Shown: positions 33,205 through 43,329, counted from the stretch's first letter. The stretch is DNA of 64,000 nt from Mesostigma viride (GCA_009746045.1 RPFO01000130.1:1892125-1956124), one strand, 5' to 3'. Notes: a model not told the origin generated them from the letters alone. A program made the numbers and translations.

Positions 33205-35420
33205 ACGCCACTCCCCCCCTTCTTCACCAGTGTGGCCTCCATGCCCACAAACAGCAGAGGCTCATTCTCCACCTGCCATTGCTCCCTACCCAGAGGAAAC
33301 TTGGACTTAATGATGGAGATCAGCTCCTTAAGCCACGACGTGGGAGCCAGCAGGTGTAGGTCATCCCCGTGCAGCGAAGCATACACTGGTAGGCCTTCCC
33401 ATTGCCCCAGAAACAGACAGGGGTCTACAGGAGAGACCTTCAAGTTGCAATGCTCCTTCAGGAAACGGTTGAGAGTCTCCCTCCAGATTATTGGACTTGA
33501 CCTCAGGCCCTCCAGGCCCTTGAGGATTTTAAGGAACTCAGTGTGAATGTCCCTTTTCCATACAGCAGGCACCCTGACATAGAAAGGCGTCTTGCCCTCC
33601 CACTTTTCCTGTGCCACATCTGCATCCCCCTCCAGAAATGCCCTCTTGAAGTCTACCACCACTGAGCCATAGTCCAAGCCCTTGTTGAGAAGGCCTAGAA
33701 ATACACACAGCAGCAGCCTCCAAGTGTCATGCAGCATGCCAGGGGTATACAACTCCTCAGCAGTGCACTCACCAGTACCCTTGAACTCATTCAGCACTGG
33801 CCTGACATGTGGTACCTTGACCCCGTCCACCTCCTTCATCTTGATGACAAACTTGAGCTTGAGTAGACGTCGTGCAGGAGGCAGGTCATTGACAGGTTCC
33901 ACGCATTTCTTGGAGATCCAGTCCTCCCCAGATTTAATCAGACCCAGTGTGACCTGGGGACACATAATGGGAGAGGACATGAGCTTCACCAGGCCTTGGT
34001 AGTTGATAGGGCTGTGTCCAGCAAGTGAGTGAGGACCAATGCCCAAACTGCTTGGATGACTAGCAGCTGGCAATATGAGGTCATCAACCAAGGGCTCCTG
34101 CCCCTGGCACACTTGCACACGCTTAACCGACCTGGTTACTGCACGTGATAGGTGAGTGGTCCTGAAATTAATCAGTGGGACCTGACCAGCCCCTTCCTTA
34201 GTCAGGAGAGAGGACGTGATCACTACCCCATCCTGGCATAGGAAATTCTGCCCCAGAAGAGCAGGTCCCTGATAGCCCTCCAAGACACAAAAAGCAGTGT
34301 CCTGTCCAAGGATAGGAATAGATACCTCACCCAGTACCTTCACGTGTACCCCGCCACTGAAGTCAGACACAAACTGATAGCTGGGTTCAGTCATGCTGTA
34401 CCCTGCTGCAGCTCTGGTCCCAATGATGGAAACCTGAGAATTAGTGTCTACCTCTAAGGCAGTGTCCAGCCCCAGATTGCCATGCCACCTGAGCTTGGCT
34501 ACCTTGGGCTGCTTCTTGGCCCTTTGCAGAGCCCCAATCAATCCAGCCAAACTTGTCCCCCTGGGCTTGGTTAGAGCCTTGGGCTTGACAGTTGACTCCC
34601 CAGCTGTTGACCTTGCAGCCTGTTCAACAAGTACCTCTGCAACCTGGCCAGGGCTGACAGATTCCCCTGCAACAGATGTGGTCGTTGCGTCAGTGATGTC
34701 ACTTGGGACCTGAAAATCCTGCAGATCCTGTGAGCCTTGTGCCTGACTGCCCTCATTCATCAGGTTAGGCTTGACATATGACCAACTCAGCCGGTGCACA
34801 TGCTTTGGTTCGTCCTCCATGCTGACCAAGCATGCGTGGCTAGCTTCATCAACCTGGGTAACCACCCCAGGACTCCAGCTACCACGTTTGCCATAAAGGC
34901 TAGGTTCCTTCCAAGCTAGGACCTTCTGACCCACTTGTGGCTCCAGCATCTTCCAACCCCGGTCCTTCTCCCTCAGCTTGGCAAAGGTGACATGTGCAGC
35001 ATGTTTCCAGCCCTCCAGCACATGTGGTGGGCACAGGCCATGATATAGACCCATTGGGCTGACAGCAACTCCATCATAGTAGAAATTGACCCTGCTGTTC
35101 AGCTGCTGCTCCACGTTCCTCAGCCATGCACTCCTGACAAGTGCAGGTGCAGACAAGGGTACCCAGTCTTCAGAGATGATCAATTTCTTGACCTCCTGGA
35201 TTGCCCTCTCTATAGCACCCTGCTGCCCATGAGCCTCCCTAGGTGTAACCAGCAACTCAGGAAGGGTGGGATCACCCTTGAGATGCTGAAACTGCATGTC
35301 CACCTGGATCCTTGTGGTAGGAAACTTGGCTCTTACATTCTGCAGGGCAGCCAGCAAGTACCTGTTCTTCATAGAAGGTAAATGCTCTAGCACCTTGTAT
35401 TTGTGTACCTGTCCACGCAC
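33117..35420 (-). CDS. Copia pol: integrase core, retropepsin-like and RT
   Basis: An open frame of 767 codons. Residues from about 1 to 220 are the rest of the integrase, with RIQVDMQFQHLKGDP (second Asp) and GQQGAIERAIQEVKK (Glu), followed by a C-terminal domain ending in SWSYVKPNL. Residues from about 310 to 420 resemble a retropepsin: ALEVDTNSQVSII has DTN where DTG/DSG is usual, and GPALLGQNFL fits the second conserved strand. The RT follows from about 480: KKMKEVDG-type start, VVDFKRAFLEGD (motif A), SLHGDDLHLLAP (motif C, HGDD in place of YVDD). The order integrase-protease-RT differs from standard copia. The frame starts after a shift from the integrase N-terminus at about 35410-35425. 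Confidence 0.8.
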   Translation of the reverse strand: MRGQVHKYKVLEHLPSMKNRYLLAALQNVRAKFPTTRIQVDMQFQHLKGDPTLPELLVTPREAHGQQGAIERAIQEVKKLIISEDWVPLSAPALVRSAWLRNVEQQLNSRVNFYYDGVAVSPMGLYHGLCPPHVLEGWKHAAHVTFAKLREKDRGWKMLEPQVGQKVLAWKEPSLYGKRGSWSPGVVTQVDEASHACLVSMEDEPKHVHRLSWSYVKPNLMNEGSQAQGSQDLQDFQVPSDITDATTTSVAGESVSPGQVAEVLVEQAARSTAGESTVKPKALTKPRGTSLAGLIGALQRAKKQPKVAKLRWHGNLGLDTALEVDTNSQVSIIGTRAAAGYSMTEPSYQFVSDFSGGVHVKVLGEVSIPILGQDTAFCVLEGYQGPALLGQNFLCQDGVVITSSLLTKEGAGQVPLINFRTTHLSRAVTRSVKRVQVCQGQEPLVDDLILPAASHPSSLGIGPHSLAGHSPINYQGLVKLMSSPIMCPQVTLGLIKSGEDWISKKCVEPVNDLPPARRLLKLKFVIKMKEVDGVKVPHVRPVLNEFKGTGECTAEELYTPGMLHDTWRLLLCVFLGLLNKGLDYGSVVVDFKRAFLEGDADVAQEKWEGKTPFYVRVPAVWKRDIHTEFLKILKGLEGLRSSPIIWRETLNRFLKEHCNLKVSPVDPCLFLGQWEGLPVYASLHGDDLHLLAPTSWLKELISIIKSKFPLGREQWQVENEPLLFVGMEATLVKKGGSGVCCWWGAMIIKRPSLASFLQSSHRHCVPW

Positions 35421-35893
35421 ACCAACAGTTGCATGCCCCTGATGTGTTGGATATCACACTGCAGATCACCAATGCTCTGAGGTAGAGCTTTGGCATGTGA
35501 TTTCCTGGGCTTGTTGGAGGACAACTGGCACTTACACCGTGAGGCAGCTTGCTGACACGCCTTGAGAAGGGGTGCCCTGCCCATACGGAAGGCAAAGTTG
35601 TTTGACAGAGAAGTGGCATGCCCAAACATGTTGTGGATTCGGGCACCCAACTCCTGGTACACGGAGGAAGCAGTCCCTGGCACAGTCAGGACTGTGCTGT
35701 CAGGTTGTCCAGCATCACCATGCTGACTTCCATCCTGTTCTGACTCAGAGCCTGAGTCACCCTGCTCATGCCCAACACCTGGACCGCCAGCAGGGACCAC
35801 ATGCATACCACCAGAGGCCTTCACACCCCTCTGTGGTTGTACATTGGTTTCTCTCAAAATGAGAGGTCCACCCTCGTGCCCAGCACGAGGATG
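35387..35893 (-). pseudogene. Copia integrase N-terminal part
   Basis: After a Ser/Gly/Gln-rich lead this frame encodes RIHNMFGHATSLSNNFAFRM followed by CQQAASRCKCQ, a plausible His-His-Cys-Cys zinc module. Next comes IGDLQCDIQHIRG, whose Asp is probably the first catalytic residue, and LLVCVDRYTN. Then it shifts by one base into the downstream pol frame (KVLEHLPSMKN). A single base in the ACACAAATAC stretch accounts for the shift. Confidence 0.7.
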
Positions 35894-36084
35894 CATGGGG
35901 TCAGACATTCTTACAGCTGCACCAGCTGTCAAGGACGTCTTCATAGGAACCTGTACCTCTCCAGGTGACCTGGGGCCACCTGAACCTGGAGATCACCCTC
36001 TTGTTGCCCAGATATAAAATCTGCATTGGAGCACCTGGCCTCCCCCTTGGGTGAATTAAGGTGTGTAGGGGTTGCCTCAGACAG

Positions 36085-37198
36085 TCACTGCTCCTTGTTT
36101 TCTTCTTGTTGACTGCCCTTTGAAGGCTGGCCTGCCTGGGACTTCTTGTTGTTGTTTTTGTTGTTGTTATTCTTGTTGCTGCCTTGGCCCTGGGTCTTCT
36201 TGAAGCTGGGACACTCCTTCTTGATGTGCCCCCACCCCTTGCACAGGTAGCATTGGATCTTTGACTTGCCCTGGCCACCGCCCCCGTTGTCAGACGCGTT
36301 GCCCTGCTTGGGCTGACCACCCACCCGCCTGAACACCGACTTGGAGTGTGACCTCCCGTCAGGGTCGGGTGAATGATTGGCCTTCCGCTTGTTGTGGTTG
36401 CCCCTACGCCCTCCTTGGCTTCTGTCAGCCTCAGACGATTTGGAGCCCCCCTGGGTACGCCCACCTGCCTGGGTTGCCTTCACTGCTGGCACTCCACCCT
36501 CATCAAACAGCTCCTCTGCCTCGAGTGCTTGTTCTGATTATGACCTTGTAGGCCTTGAGGGTTGAGTGTGGGGCACACATGACCTTTAGAGATCCACGTG
36601 TGGCCTTATCCAGCCCAGAGACCTTCAACCAGTTGGTCAGGGCTATGTTGTCTGCCACGTTGAAACCGTGGGCCCTGCCTTCCTCAACCATTTTGCAATA
36701 GTTAAGGAAATTCTGGATGAGATCCCCCTTGACCTCCCACCCTTGATACTTGTCTTGCCAATGGATGCCGACCTTCTTGCGCTAGTCTTCAAGCAGCTCC
36801 TTCAGCTCAGCTACATATACTGCCCAGGCCTTGTTGGCCTTCTTGCATTCCCTGGTTAGGTCCTTGATCTGATCAGTGCACTTGCCAAACGTGCTGCTGC
36901 CTATCCAGATCTGATAGTAGTTGGTACCCCCATACAAACTAGGAAACCCTTCCAGCCCTTCTACAAACTCTTCAGCCTGCTTAGGCTTGGAGTCTGATGT
37001 TACAGGTTGCAGCTGATTAACAATTAATAAGCCCTGAGTGGTAAGGTCAAAACCATGAACAGCTTGTGTATTATTATTAACAGGTACATTGGTAATCTCG
37101 CCGGTAACCCCCACGTCATCTACGTGAGCGGTCCCACTACCTGCACCTCCATTATTACCACTAGCTGGAGCACCCTTGCTACGGCGCCCGTCCGCCAT
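36085..37198 (-). pseudogene. Copia gag with CCHC zinc knuckle
   Basis: Starts MADGRRSKG at 37198. The first part (to the TAG at 36782-36784) encodes GGTNYYQIWIGSSTF and a helical stretch. The frame continues past the TAG (KVGIHWQDKYQGWEVKGDLI) to about 36540, then shifts by one base into ALEAEELFDEGGVPAVKATQ. It ends with a basic, Gly/Asn-rich tail holding CYLCKGWGHIKKEC, a CX2CX4HX4C nucleocapsid knuckle, and stops at 36085. One nonsense codon and one frameshift are needed to explain it. Confidence 0.8.
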
Positions 37199-37365
37199 GA
37201 TGTACAACAAGCTGTGTTGGCAAACACCAGAGTAAAGCAGCAAAAGAAAGTATGTACAACTGTCGACGAATGCCGCCTGCACCGGTGTCGCCGCCGCCCC
37301 CCGCGAAACGCCGCTGAAAAGTCGACTAACCGCCGACGAGCACTGGGAAAAAATGGCCGACTTAT

Positions 37366-38122
37366 TCAGTAGTCAAGGCCCCGGAAATCGCAGTACTCAT
37401 AGGTAAACTCAGGATCCTCCATTTCCGGCGTGTGAGCCGGACCTGCACCGGTATGAATCAAAACCGGTGTGTTCGCCGGGTTTTGCGTCGGATCGAAAAT
37501 GGCGATGCGCCGACGCGCGACGAGACGAAGAGGATGAGTAAAAATGGAAAGCAGCTCCCAGCCTGCGGGAATCCACTCTCGCAAGGCCGAGAGAAATGCG
37601 ACCAGGTTTATAAGGACCTGTCGCTCGCGAGTGCGAACGCCGCGTGTAAGCAGCGAAAGCAATGCGATGTCCTGAAACAAGTTTGTGGTGACCACCGGCG
37701 CGCCCCCCGTGCGCGTCGAGGCCCAGTTTTGCAAATTGCGCTGGTATCCGGTGAGCGATCGAGGAAATTGCGTTGTCCAGCTCCTCGATGGCGGTGGTGA
37801 CTTCGTTCACCGAACGCAGTCCGCCTCGGACCTGAACCGTAAAAGCCGAAAGAATATTTCGGATTTGGTCCAATTGCCCGCGAATCGCCGGCACCAGCTG
37901 CGGCAGACGGGGGTCCTCAGGAAAATCTCCCAGCAACGGGAGAGCTGCGCGCTGTCGACGATGTAATTCGTCGAGGGAAACCGTGACTTCGTCAAGAAGT
38001 GCTTGCCACGATGGCGCAGCCGGCCTTGGCTCGCGCGGACGCGGACCCGGTAATGGATCAGCCGGCCGCGGAGCAGCTACCTCCTCGTCGGTGGGAATGC
38101 GGAATTCTTCAGAATTTGGCAT
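37366..38122 (-). pseudogene. Extra 5' ORF of the copia element, unknown function
   Basis: The first ORF after the 5' LTR starts MPNSEEFRIPTDEE at 38122, only about 24 bp inside the LTR border. It is Pro/Arg-rich at first, then amphipathic (LDELHRRQRAALPLL, AIRGQLDQIRNIL, VTTAIEELDNAISSI). At a G6 run on the minus strand (37703-37708) the sense shifts to a second frame with VVTTNLFQDIALLSLLTRG, INLVAFLSALREWIP and a tail FTYEYCDFRGLDY. Together it would be about 250 residues. I do not recognise it. It might be a gag-like or accessory structural protein. Confidence 0.55.
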
Positions 38123-38146
38123 GATCGTGAAAAGGCGAGTAATACG

Positions 38147-38769
38147 AGTTGTGAGAGAGTTGCCATGAATTCCGCCATGGTTCTTGCAGGAATGTTGCCT
38201 TATATAATAAGAGAGAGAATAAGGAACACAGACGTAAATCACGTCACTTCCAAGACTGCACGCAGCACAGGCGACAGGGTCGCAGTGCCAAGAGAACGTG
38301 CACGCAAGAACTAGCGTCCCGGTGCTACCAAGTCACACATATAGGTTGCTAGGGACGCGTCCAAGTATTCAGCTGCACTGTCACAGCTGAACTATCAATC
38401 AATTGATTACACAGACTCTGGCACGCCTTTGGCGCGCAGATCTATCAATTGTCCATACGGCTAGTCCTGTGGACCTTTCCGTACACTGCTCAGCATCAAT
38501 TGTCTCATAGGTCCTGGCGCGCTACAGCGCGCCTACCTATCCATTGACCATCAAGTCCTGTACAAGTCCTGTCAACGTCCTGCGGACTATCAAAGTGACA
38601 CTTGTACATCCTGTGTCCGTACGCGCCCACAGTGGCGCGCCGGGTACTGTCGGCACAGCCTAGGAAACGTCATAACTTTTACGTTCCTTAACCAAATGAG
38701 GCGTTCAAGGTGCCGTTGGAAAGAGCGTAACAATCTCTATCCATCTAACGTAAATCCTTTACGTTAACT
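38147..38769 (-). repeat. Copia 5' LTR
   Basis: 623 bp, the right LTR on the plus strand. Same ends as the left LTR (AGTTGTGAG...GTTAACT), followed by the target repeat TATTG. Compared with the other LTR it has TTATATAATAAGAGAGAGAA for TTTATTAAGAA, lacks TATG before TACACT and carries GCGCGC for GCGC. Confidence 0.9.
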
Positions 38770-38943
38770 TATTGACCATCTAACACCGGTCTCTTTTATT
38801 ACAATGCGTCATTGACAACATAATACATTATTGAATGGTATCATGCACCCAGAGCTCTGGCAGCCTCGATGCAGAGGATGTCATAGCACTATAATAGATG
38901 GCAGCTTCGCTGCACAGTGACAACAAGTGCATGCCACGAATCC

Positions 38944-39531
38944 CTAAAAAATAAAATCATTGGCAATGAACCCAGAATTGACCTTCACTGCTGCAGCAGG
39001 TCCATACTTTGCCACTGCCGCGATCATGTTCTTGTACGAGGCGCTGGCGGCGACGTGAAACGGAATGCCATTCTCGTAAAAGAAAGAGGCCTGGGCAAGG
39101 CGGACTTCCTGGAGCTGCGCATTGGAAAAGCACTGTGGAATCGTCTTCTGCACTGCCTTGCCAGAGCCACAAGGGCCAGCACCCGGGGCAGCGGCAGGCA
39201 GAAGGGCCTTGGCAACGCGGGCACCGAGCAGTGCCTTTTGCTCCTTCTTTTCCAACCGGGCTGCCTCAGCCGCCTGAAGCCTCCCGATCAGGCGTTCTAC
39301 ATTCCTAGACTGCTGGCAAAATGTGGCTCCCTTGTTGGGGATGTGGCCGAGATGGCCGACAGCGCGATCCTTGCTAAAGTTGCCAGGCCTGCCGAACTTG
39401 TAATCGCACAGCTTGCACGCCTAACCACCTCTGGCCGACTACCACGTCTTCCCCACTCACGGTCTTTTCCACTCGTCAATCAGGTGGAGGTATTGATACT
39501 CCTCTCCCCTTTTGACGACTGGAACTCTAGG
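38944..39531 (-). pseudogene. hAT transposase N-terminal fragment (BED finger)
   Basis: From ATG 39531: MPRVPVVKRGEEYQYLHLID, then a stop or short intron. Next come ACKLCDYKFGRPGNFSKD with VGHLGHIPNKGATFC, a BED-type zinc finger, then EKKEQKALLGARV. Finally AQASFFYENGIPFHVAAS followed by YKNMIAAVAKYGP matches the start of the transposase core seen in hAT/DUF659 proteins. It ends at 38944, before the DDE catalytic region, so it cannot make an active transposase. A candidate 50-nt GT-AG intron (GTGAGT...TTAG, about 39420-39470) spans the stop, but the reading frame does not join cleanly. Confidence 0.65.
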
Positions 39532-39985
39532 CATGGTCGCCTCTTTTAGGATTGCCTAGCGCACAATACATGAACCGGCGCACCCGGCACCCTCTATTTG
39601 CTTTAATTGCGTCTTCACTCTTCTGCGTCTTTCTGGAAGTGCACCCGTCCCTAAACCTTATGATTCTGCCATGCATATGCTGTCTGTCCACTTACAGCCA
39701 TTCTCCCGCGCAATAAAAAATCCTGTCAAAAAATGTAGAAAGGCACACCGTCACGCGTGTACTAGCAAGTAGCTAAGCACTCGCTGCAATTTCAGCAATT
39801 TCAGTACCACTGACAGGTCTGGGCCTCTCCCCACCCCGTGACACGTCCGCGACCTCCAAAATCGGCTAAGTCCAAAGTGAAAAACAGTGAAAATCGTACG
39901 GCGTACGCGGTCGAAAGCGTCAGTACCGTGGAATACGGCGTATTTTCATACCCGAGGTGCCGTACGAACCAACACGGGTAACTAT

Positions 39986-40900
39986 CGTTAATTCGTTATT
40001 ACGTTATGCCATCTGACTCACGTCTATTGATGTATATCCCAATGTCACCAATATTACTCTACTAGATGTCAGCTGTCGGCACACTCGTATACACATGCAT
40101 GCAGACGTAGTGTGCCGGAATGTATATATCCATACATGGACTTCAAACCACCTTTATAGTTACTGATATAGTTTAATTAACGCATGCGGGAAAGATCGAT
40201 AGGGCCGCTATGCCTTGGCCTGGATGTGGCGGAAGGCTGTCTGCGACATGGGCTGACTAATTCAATCTGTACAAAGGGTTTCCTGTTCGGCCGAATTTTT
40301 CTTGGATGACCCGGTTGTTTGTAAGGGTCGGTGGCTATTAATTAGTGGTCCGAGAAAATTAATTGTAGGTTTTATACGACTTGCTTGCAAAGATTTGTGT
40401 TTGGTTGCACCAGCTGAGGTTAGGTGGGGACCTGTAGGGTCGGCTGGTTGCTTAACGAATCTTTTTTGGCTGATTTGGGTTCTTTAGTGAGTCGTGATTA
40501 ATTATTGTATAGTGGATTCGGACCGGCCCAAGGGGTCGATGGGCAAGTTTTATGTTTGTCAGTCTTGGGAACCTTGTACAACTACCTGTACGGTTAACGC
40601 ACTAGCCTTGGGGTGCGTGGCCACGTTGTTTGTAGTGGCATTTTCAGCACTGTTCAGGCCGGCGTGTGACGCATGCCGGTGTTAATTAATTTAGGATTAT
40701 GTCAGCTTGAGTGTCGGCGGGCCATGCCTTAAGCAAGCTAGGCAGGCAATGATCCGCAATTGTTTCTTTCCCCTCCCTCCCACCCTGGAGGCTTCTTGCT
40801 TCCGCGTGTGGATTGAGAAACCTATAAGGTCACTGTCAGGCTGCATTTGTGGCAGGGCTCCACTTATTGTGATCTTAATAAGCAGTAGCTTGTACAACTA
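39986..40900. other. Stretch without a recognised gene
   Basis: AT-rich spacer with short open frames only. The right end (AAGCAGTAGCTTGTACAACT, 40880-40899) also occurs within the foldback at 28275-28930. Confidence 0.5.
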
Positions 40901-40978
40901 GTGGCCCGACTACATCCGCCACAAGACCAAAACCGAGAAACCCCAACCAAGCATGTACTGGTGGGGCGGGGACCTGTT

Positions 40979-42529
40979 AAATAAATCAAATTAAAAATTA
41001 TAACATGACTCCGTTGGGAGATCATGTAGCACATATTCCCTTGCTGAATGCATGGAGGTGGGCGAAGCCGCGAAACCGAGCTAAGCTATAACTCTAAGCT
41101 ATTCTAATCGAGAAAACCCTAACTACTCATACTCGGCAAAGCGCCCCTTCTGCTTGGGGGGAGGGGGCTTGCCCACAGGGGCTGGCTTCAGTGGCGTGTG
41201 AGCCTGGACAATCGTCTGCCGCCTCTTCTTCTCCTGCGCATAGCAGTCCCAGCAAGAGAGAGGGAGTGAATGCGGTACGTGTTCAAACTTAGCTGGGACC
41301 GCTAGGTCGGCCAGCAACAGCTAGCTGTGTGCATATAGTTCATGGCAGGTGTATACCCAGCTTTCTAGGAAGTGTCCTTGGGGCCTCAGTGAGGCCAGGT
41401 CATGCAGGATAATATGCCGCCCTGGTTGGCCAAGCCGCTGGGGGCCGGCCATGCACTAGACCAAGGGCGGTGTCTACCTGACTGCATGGTGCGAGCAAGA
41501 TGTCCTACGAATGCTATCCTACGCTGCCTAATCTCGTCGAAATGCGAGGCATGCATACCCTAGCTGATACAAAGACTCTAATGACCTATGGGTGGAAAAC
41601 CCTACATTCAGGACCTGTCGAAGCATCCTGAAAACCGTGCCGTCCAGCCGGGCGGCCAGCGTGTCTGTGAGCGCCCATGCCTCGGCGCCATACGTGAGCA
41701 CCGTGAGGACCAGGACCTTGAAGAGCATTCCCTTGCGGTGCTCGCCCAGGTCCTTCGAGTACCAGTAGATTTTGAGCGAACGAAGCCTAGCCCAGGCCAG
41801 GCCGATGCGGATGTCCACATCGTCGGCGGTAACTTATTACGGGGAGCATGCTCCCCAGCAGTTTGAAGCGATCACGGAACGGGACCTCTGTCCCGTCTTA
41901 GTAGCAGCCGGGGCTTCGGCGGGGAACTGGTAGCCCCAATCACCATCGCCTCACTTTTGACACTAATCTCCAACCCCACCGCCTGCGCCTTCATTGAAGC
42001 CCAGATCGACAGTCCAGCCAGGTCTGAATGTGCTCGGAGCGCTCGACGAGGGTTGTATCATCCGCATAAATCAAGTTGGACAGGCGGTAACCAGGTCCAC
42101 CGCCGCCATGTTTGCGTTCGTTAAGAAGGATGTCCAAGCCAGGCTCGAACACCTTCAGAGCAGTAAAGCGCACATGTGCCCGGCGCATGACGTAACCCAC
42201 GACAATAATGAACAGATATGGGAACAGGACCAATGCAATGACAACCTTGCCACACCCCGTGGTGAAGGGGGAACCCCGTGGTGAACTGGGTGGTGCCTTC
42301 CGCAGTCCACACTACTGCCTGTGAGCCCTCATACAGCCGACGAATGGAAGCACTGATAATAAAACGCTGGTGGCACACGATCCAGAGCTAGGATGGCCCA
42401 AAGAGCCTCCCAGAGGACCGTGTCGAAGGCCTTGACATAGTCAACAAAAATGAAGACCAGCGGAAAACCGTCAGGGCAAATGCGACGCACCTCCATCAGC
42501 CGGCGCGCGACAAGTACAGCCATGACAGT
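40979..42529 (-). mobile_element. 5'-truncated L1-like LINE with target duplication
   Basis: Flanked by an exact GACCTGTT repeat (40971-40978 and 42530-42537). On the minus strand it starts inside the RT: VARRLMEVRRICPDGFPLV and FVDYVKAFDTVLWEAL (motif A) at 42380-42520. Next come YRLSNLIYADDTTLVERSEH (motif C, YADD) near 42045-42105 and VLVLTVLTYGAEAWALTD near 41650-41710. The C-terminal tail CWDCYAQEKKRRQ...GRFAEYE stops at 41123. The 3' UTR ends in the hairpin at 41003-41027 and an AT-rich tail. Several frameshifts separate the RT parts, so it is inactive, but its 3' end and target repeat are clear. Confidence 0.8.
41003..41027 (-). other. LINE 3'-terminal hairpin
   Basis: Minus-strand sense ACATGATCTCCCAACGGAGT plus CATGT: outer stem ACATGA/TCATGT, bulged T, inner stem CTCC/GGAG, loop CAAC. 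An AT-rich tail and then the target repeat follow, so this hairpin lies at the physical 3' end of the element. Confidence 0.75.
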
Positions 42530-42719
42530 GACCTGTTCATGTGAACAAGATACTGTGCAAGCCCCCCCGGGGTCCCCCGGCGGGATAGAGCACTCAATCA
42601 AGCTAGTAATTGTCTAGATGGGGGCAATCGATTATGGGATTAATTGCTATAATATGCATTACAACACTTGAATTGATATTAGCGCACAGCGTACATTATA
42701 GTAGCTTAATTCAATTAGC

Positions 42720-43250
42720 TCTGGCACCTTGAGCATGGCCATCAGCTTGCGTATATTGTACTGTCGATCTTAGCCGACGTCTTGAGCCCACCTCACCTTA
42801 ATTGTAGTGTAAGCTATGCGTCACGGCCCGGCTACCTATGGTATAATTGGTATGGCATGCATGGTTGTATTGCACCCACAGTGTCGCGCCCCGGCATGCA
42901 CCATGCTGTGGAGAGAGCGCTCTGTGGTCGGCCCACTTGCGGCATGCATGCAGTGAGAGAAGCTAGGGCGCCCTCGATCCCTCCTTCTCGTTGTGTATAT
43001 ATAAGTTTGAAGGTTCCTTTACTCTGTATCAGTGGCACCCGCGTGACGCAGTCACGTGCTTTATATTATTAATTATAATCATGCATTATAATCATTATAT
43101 AGTACCCGTTTGAATTCGCTCTGCATGGCACCTTGTGGCAATCAGCTTGCGCCGTAGCTGACGTCTTGAGCCCACCTCACCTAGCTTTGTATAGCTGATA
43201 ATAAGCTATGCGTCAGCCTACCTAATATATGGTATTATTTATGAACATAT
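42720..43250. repeat. Dispersed repeat with terminal hairpin, two local copies
   Basis: CTTGAGCCCACCTCACC with TAAGCTATGCGTCA occurs at 42781-42820 and 43163-43215. The stretch 42870-43066 is homologous to 59995-60195 and ends in GCGTGACGCAGTCACGTG (in the other copy a perfect CACGTGAC-GCA-GTCACGTG hairpin) followed by TA-rich sequence. It looks like the 3' end of a second retroelement family. Confidence 0.65.
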
Positions 43251-43329
43251 GGTGGGAGAGCGATCGCAGCGATGCAGTGCTCACCACTATAGCTAGAGAC
43301 ACTCCCAGCCTGGTAGTTAGGCTCGAAAC

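Larger units (their letters stand above)
30893..38769 (-). mobile_element. Full-length Ty1/copia LTR retrotransposon
   Basis: Bounded by a 5-bp target duplication TATTG (30888-30892 and 38770-38774) and two LTRs of 618 and 623 bp. Transcribed on the minus strand: 5' LTR, an extra ORF, gag with a CCHC knuckle, integrase, retropepsin-like domain, RT, RNase H, a non-coding stretch of about 950 bp (31511-32460), a purine-rich PPT (AAAGAAAAGAAGGGATTGG) and the 3' LTR. Gag has a stop and a frameshift, and pol has two frameshifts. LTR divergence is small (about ten differences by eye), so insertion was fairly recent. It sits inside the hAT element. Confidence 0.9.
30541..39977. mobile_element. hAT-family DNA transposon, host of the nested copia element
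   Basis: The ends are CCGTGTTGGTCTGTACGGCA on the left and, inverted, CCGTGTTGGTTCGTACGGCA on the right. They are flanked by an exact 8-bp direct duplication GTAACTAT (30533-30540 and 39978-39985), the hallmark length for hAT. The left subterminal region repeats GTACGGGGTA five times. The interior carries a BED-finger/hAT transposase fragment on the minus strand (38944-39531). Without the copia insertion and its target repeat the element is about 1.55 kb, too short to be autonomous. Confidence 0.8.
40903..42690 (+). pseudogene. LINE ORF1 C-terminus split by another LINE
   Basis: Left part 40903-40978 encodes WPDYIRHKTKTEKPQ and MYWWGGDLL, the ORF1 C-terminal module. It resumes at 42538 with sequence homologous to the end of the copy at 26430-26580 (AACAAG, the C run and a shared 3' region TTGTCTAGATGGGGGCAATC and CACTTGAATTGATATTAGCG). 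The two parts are separated by the LINE insertion 40979-42529 with an 8-bp target repeat. Confidence 0.6.
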
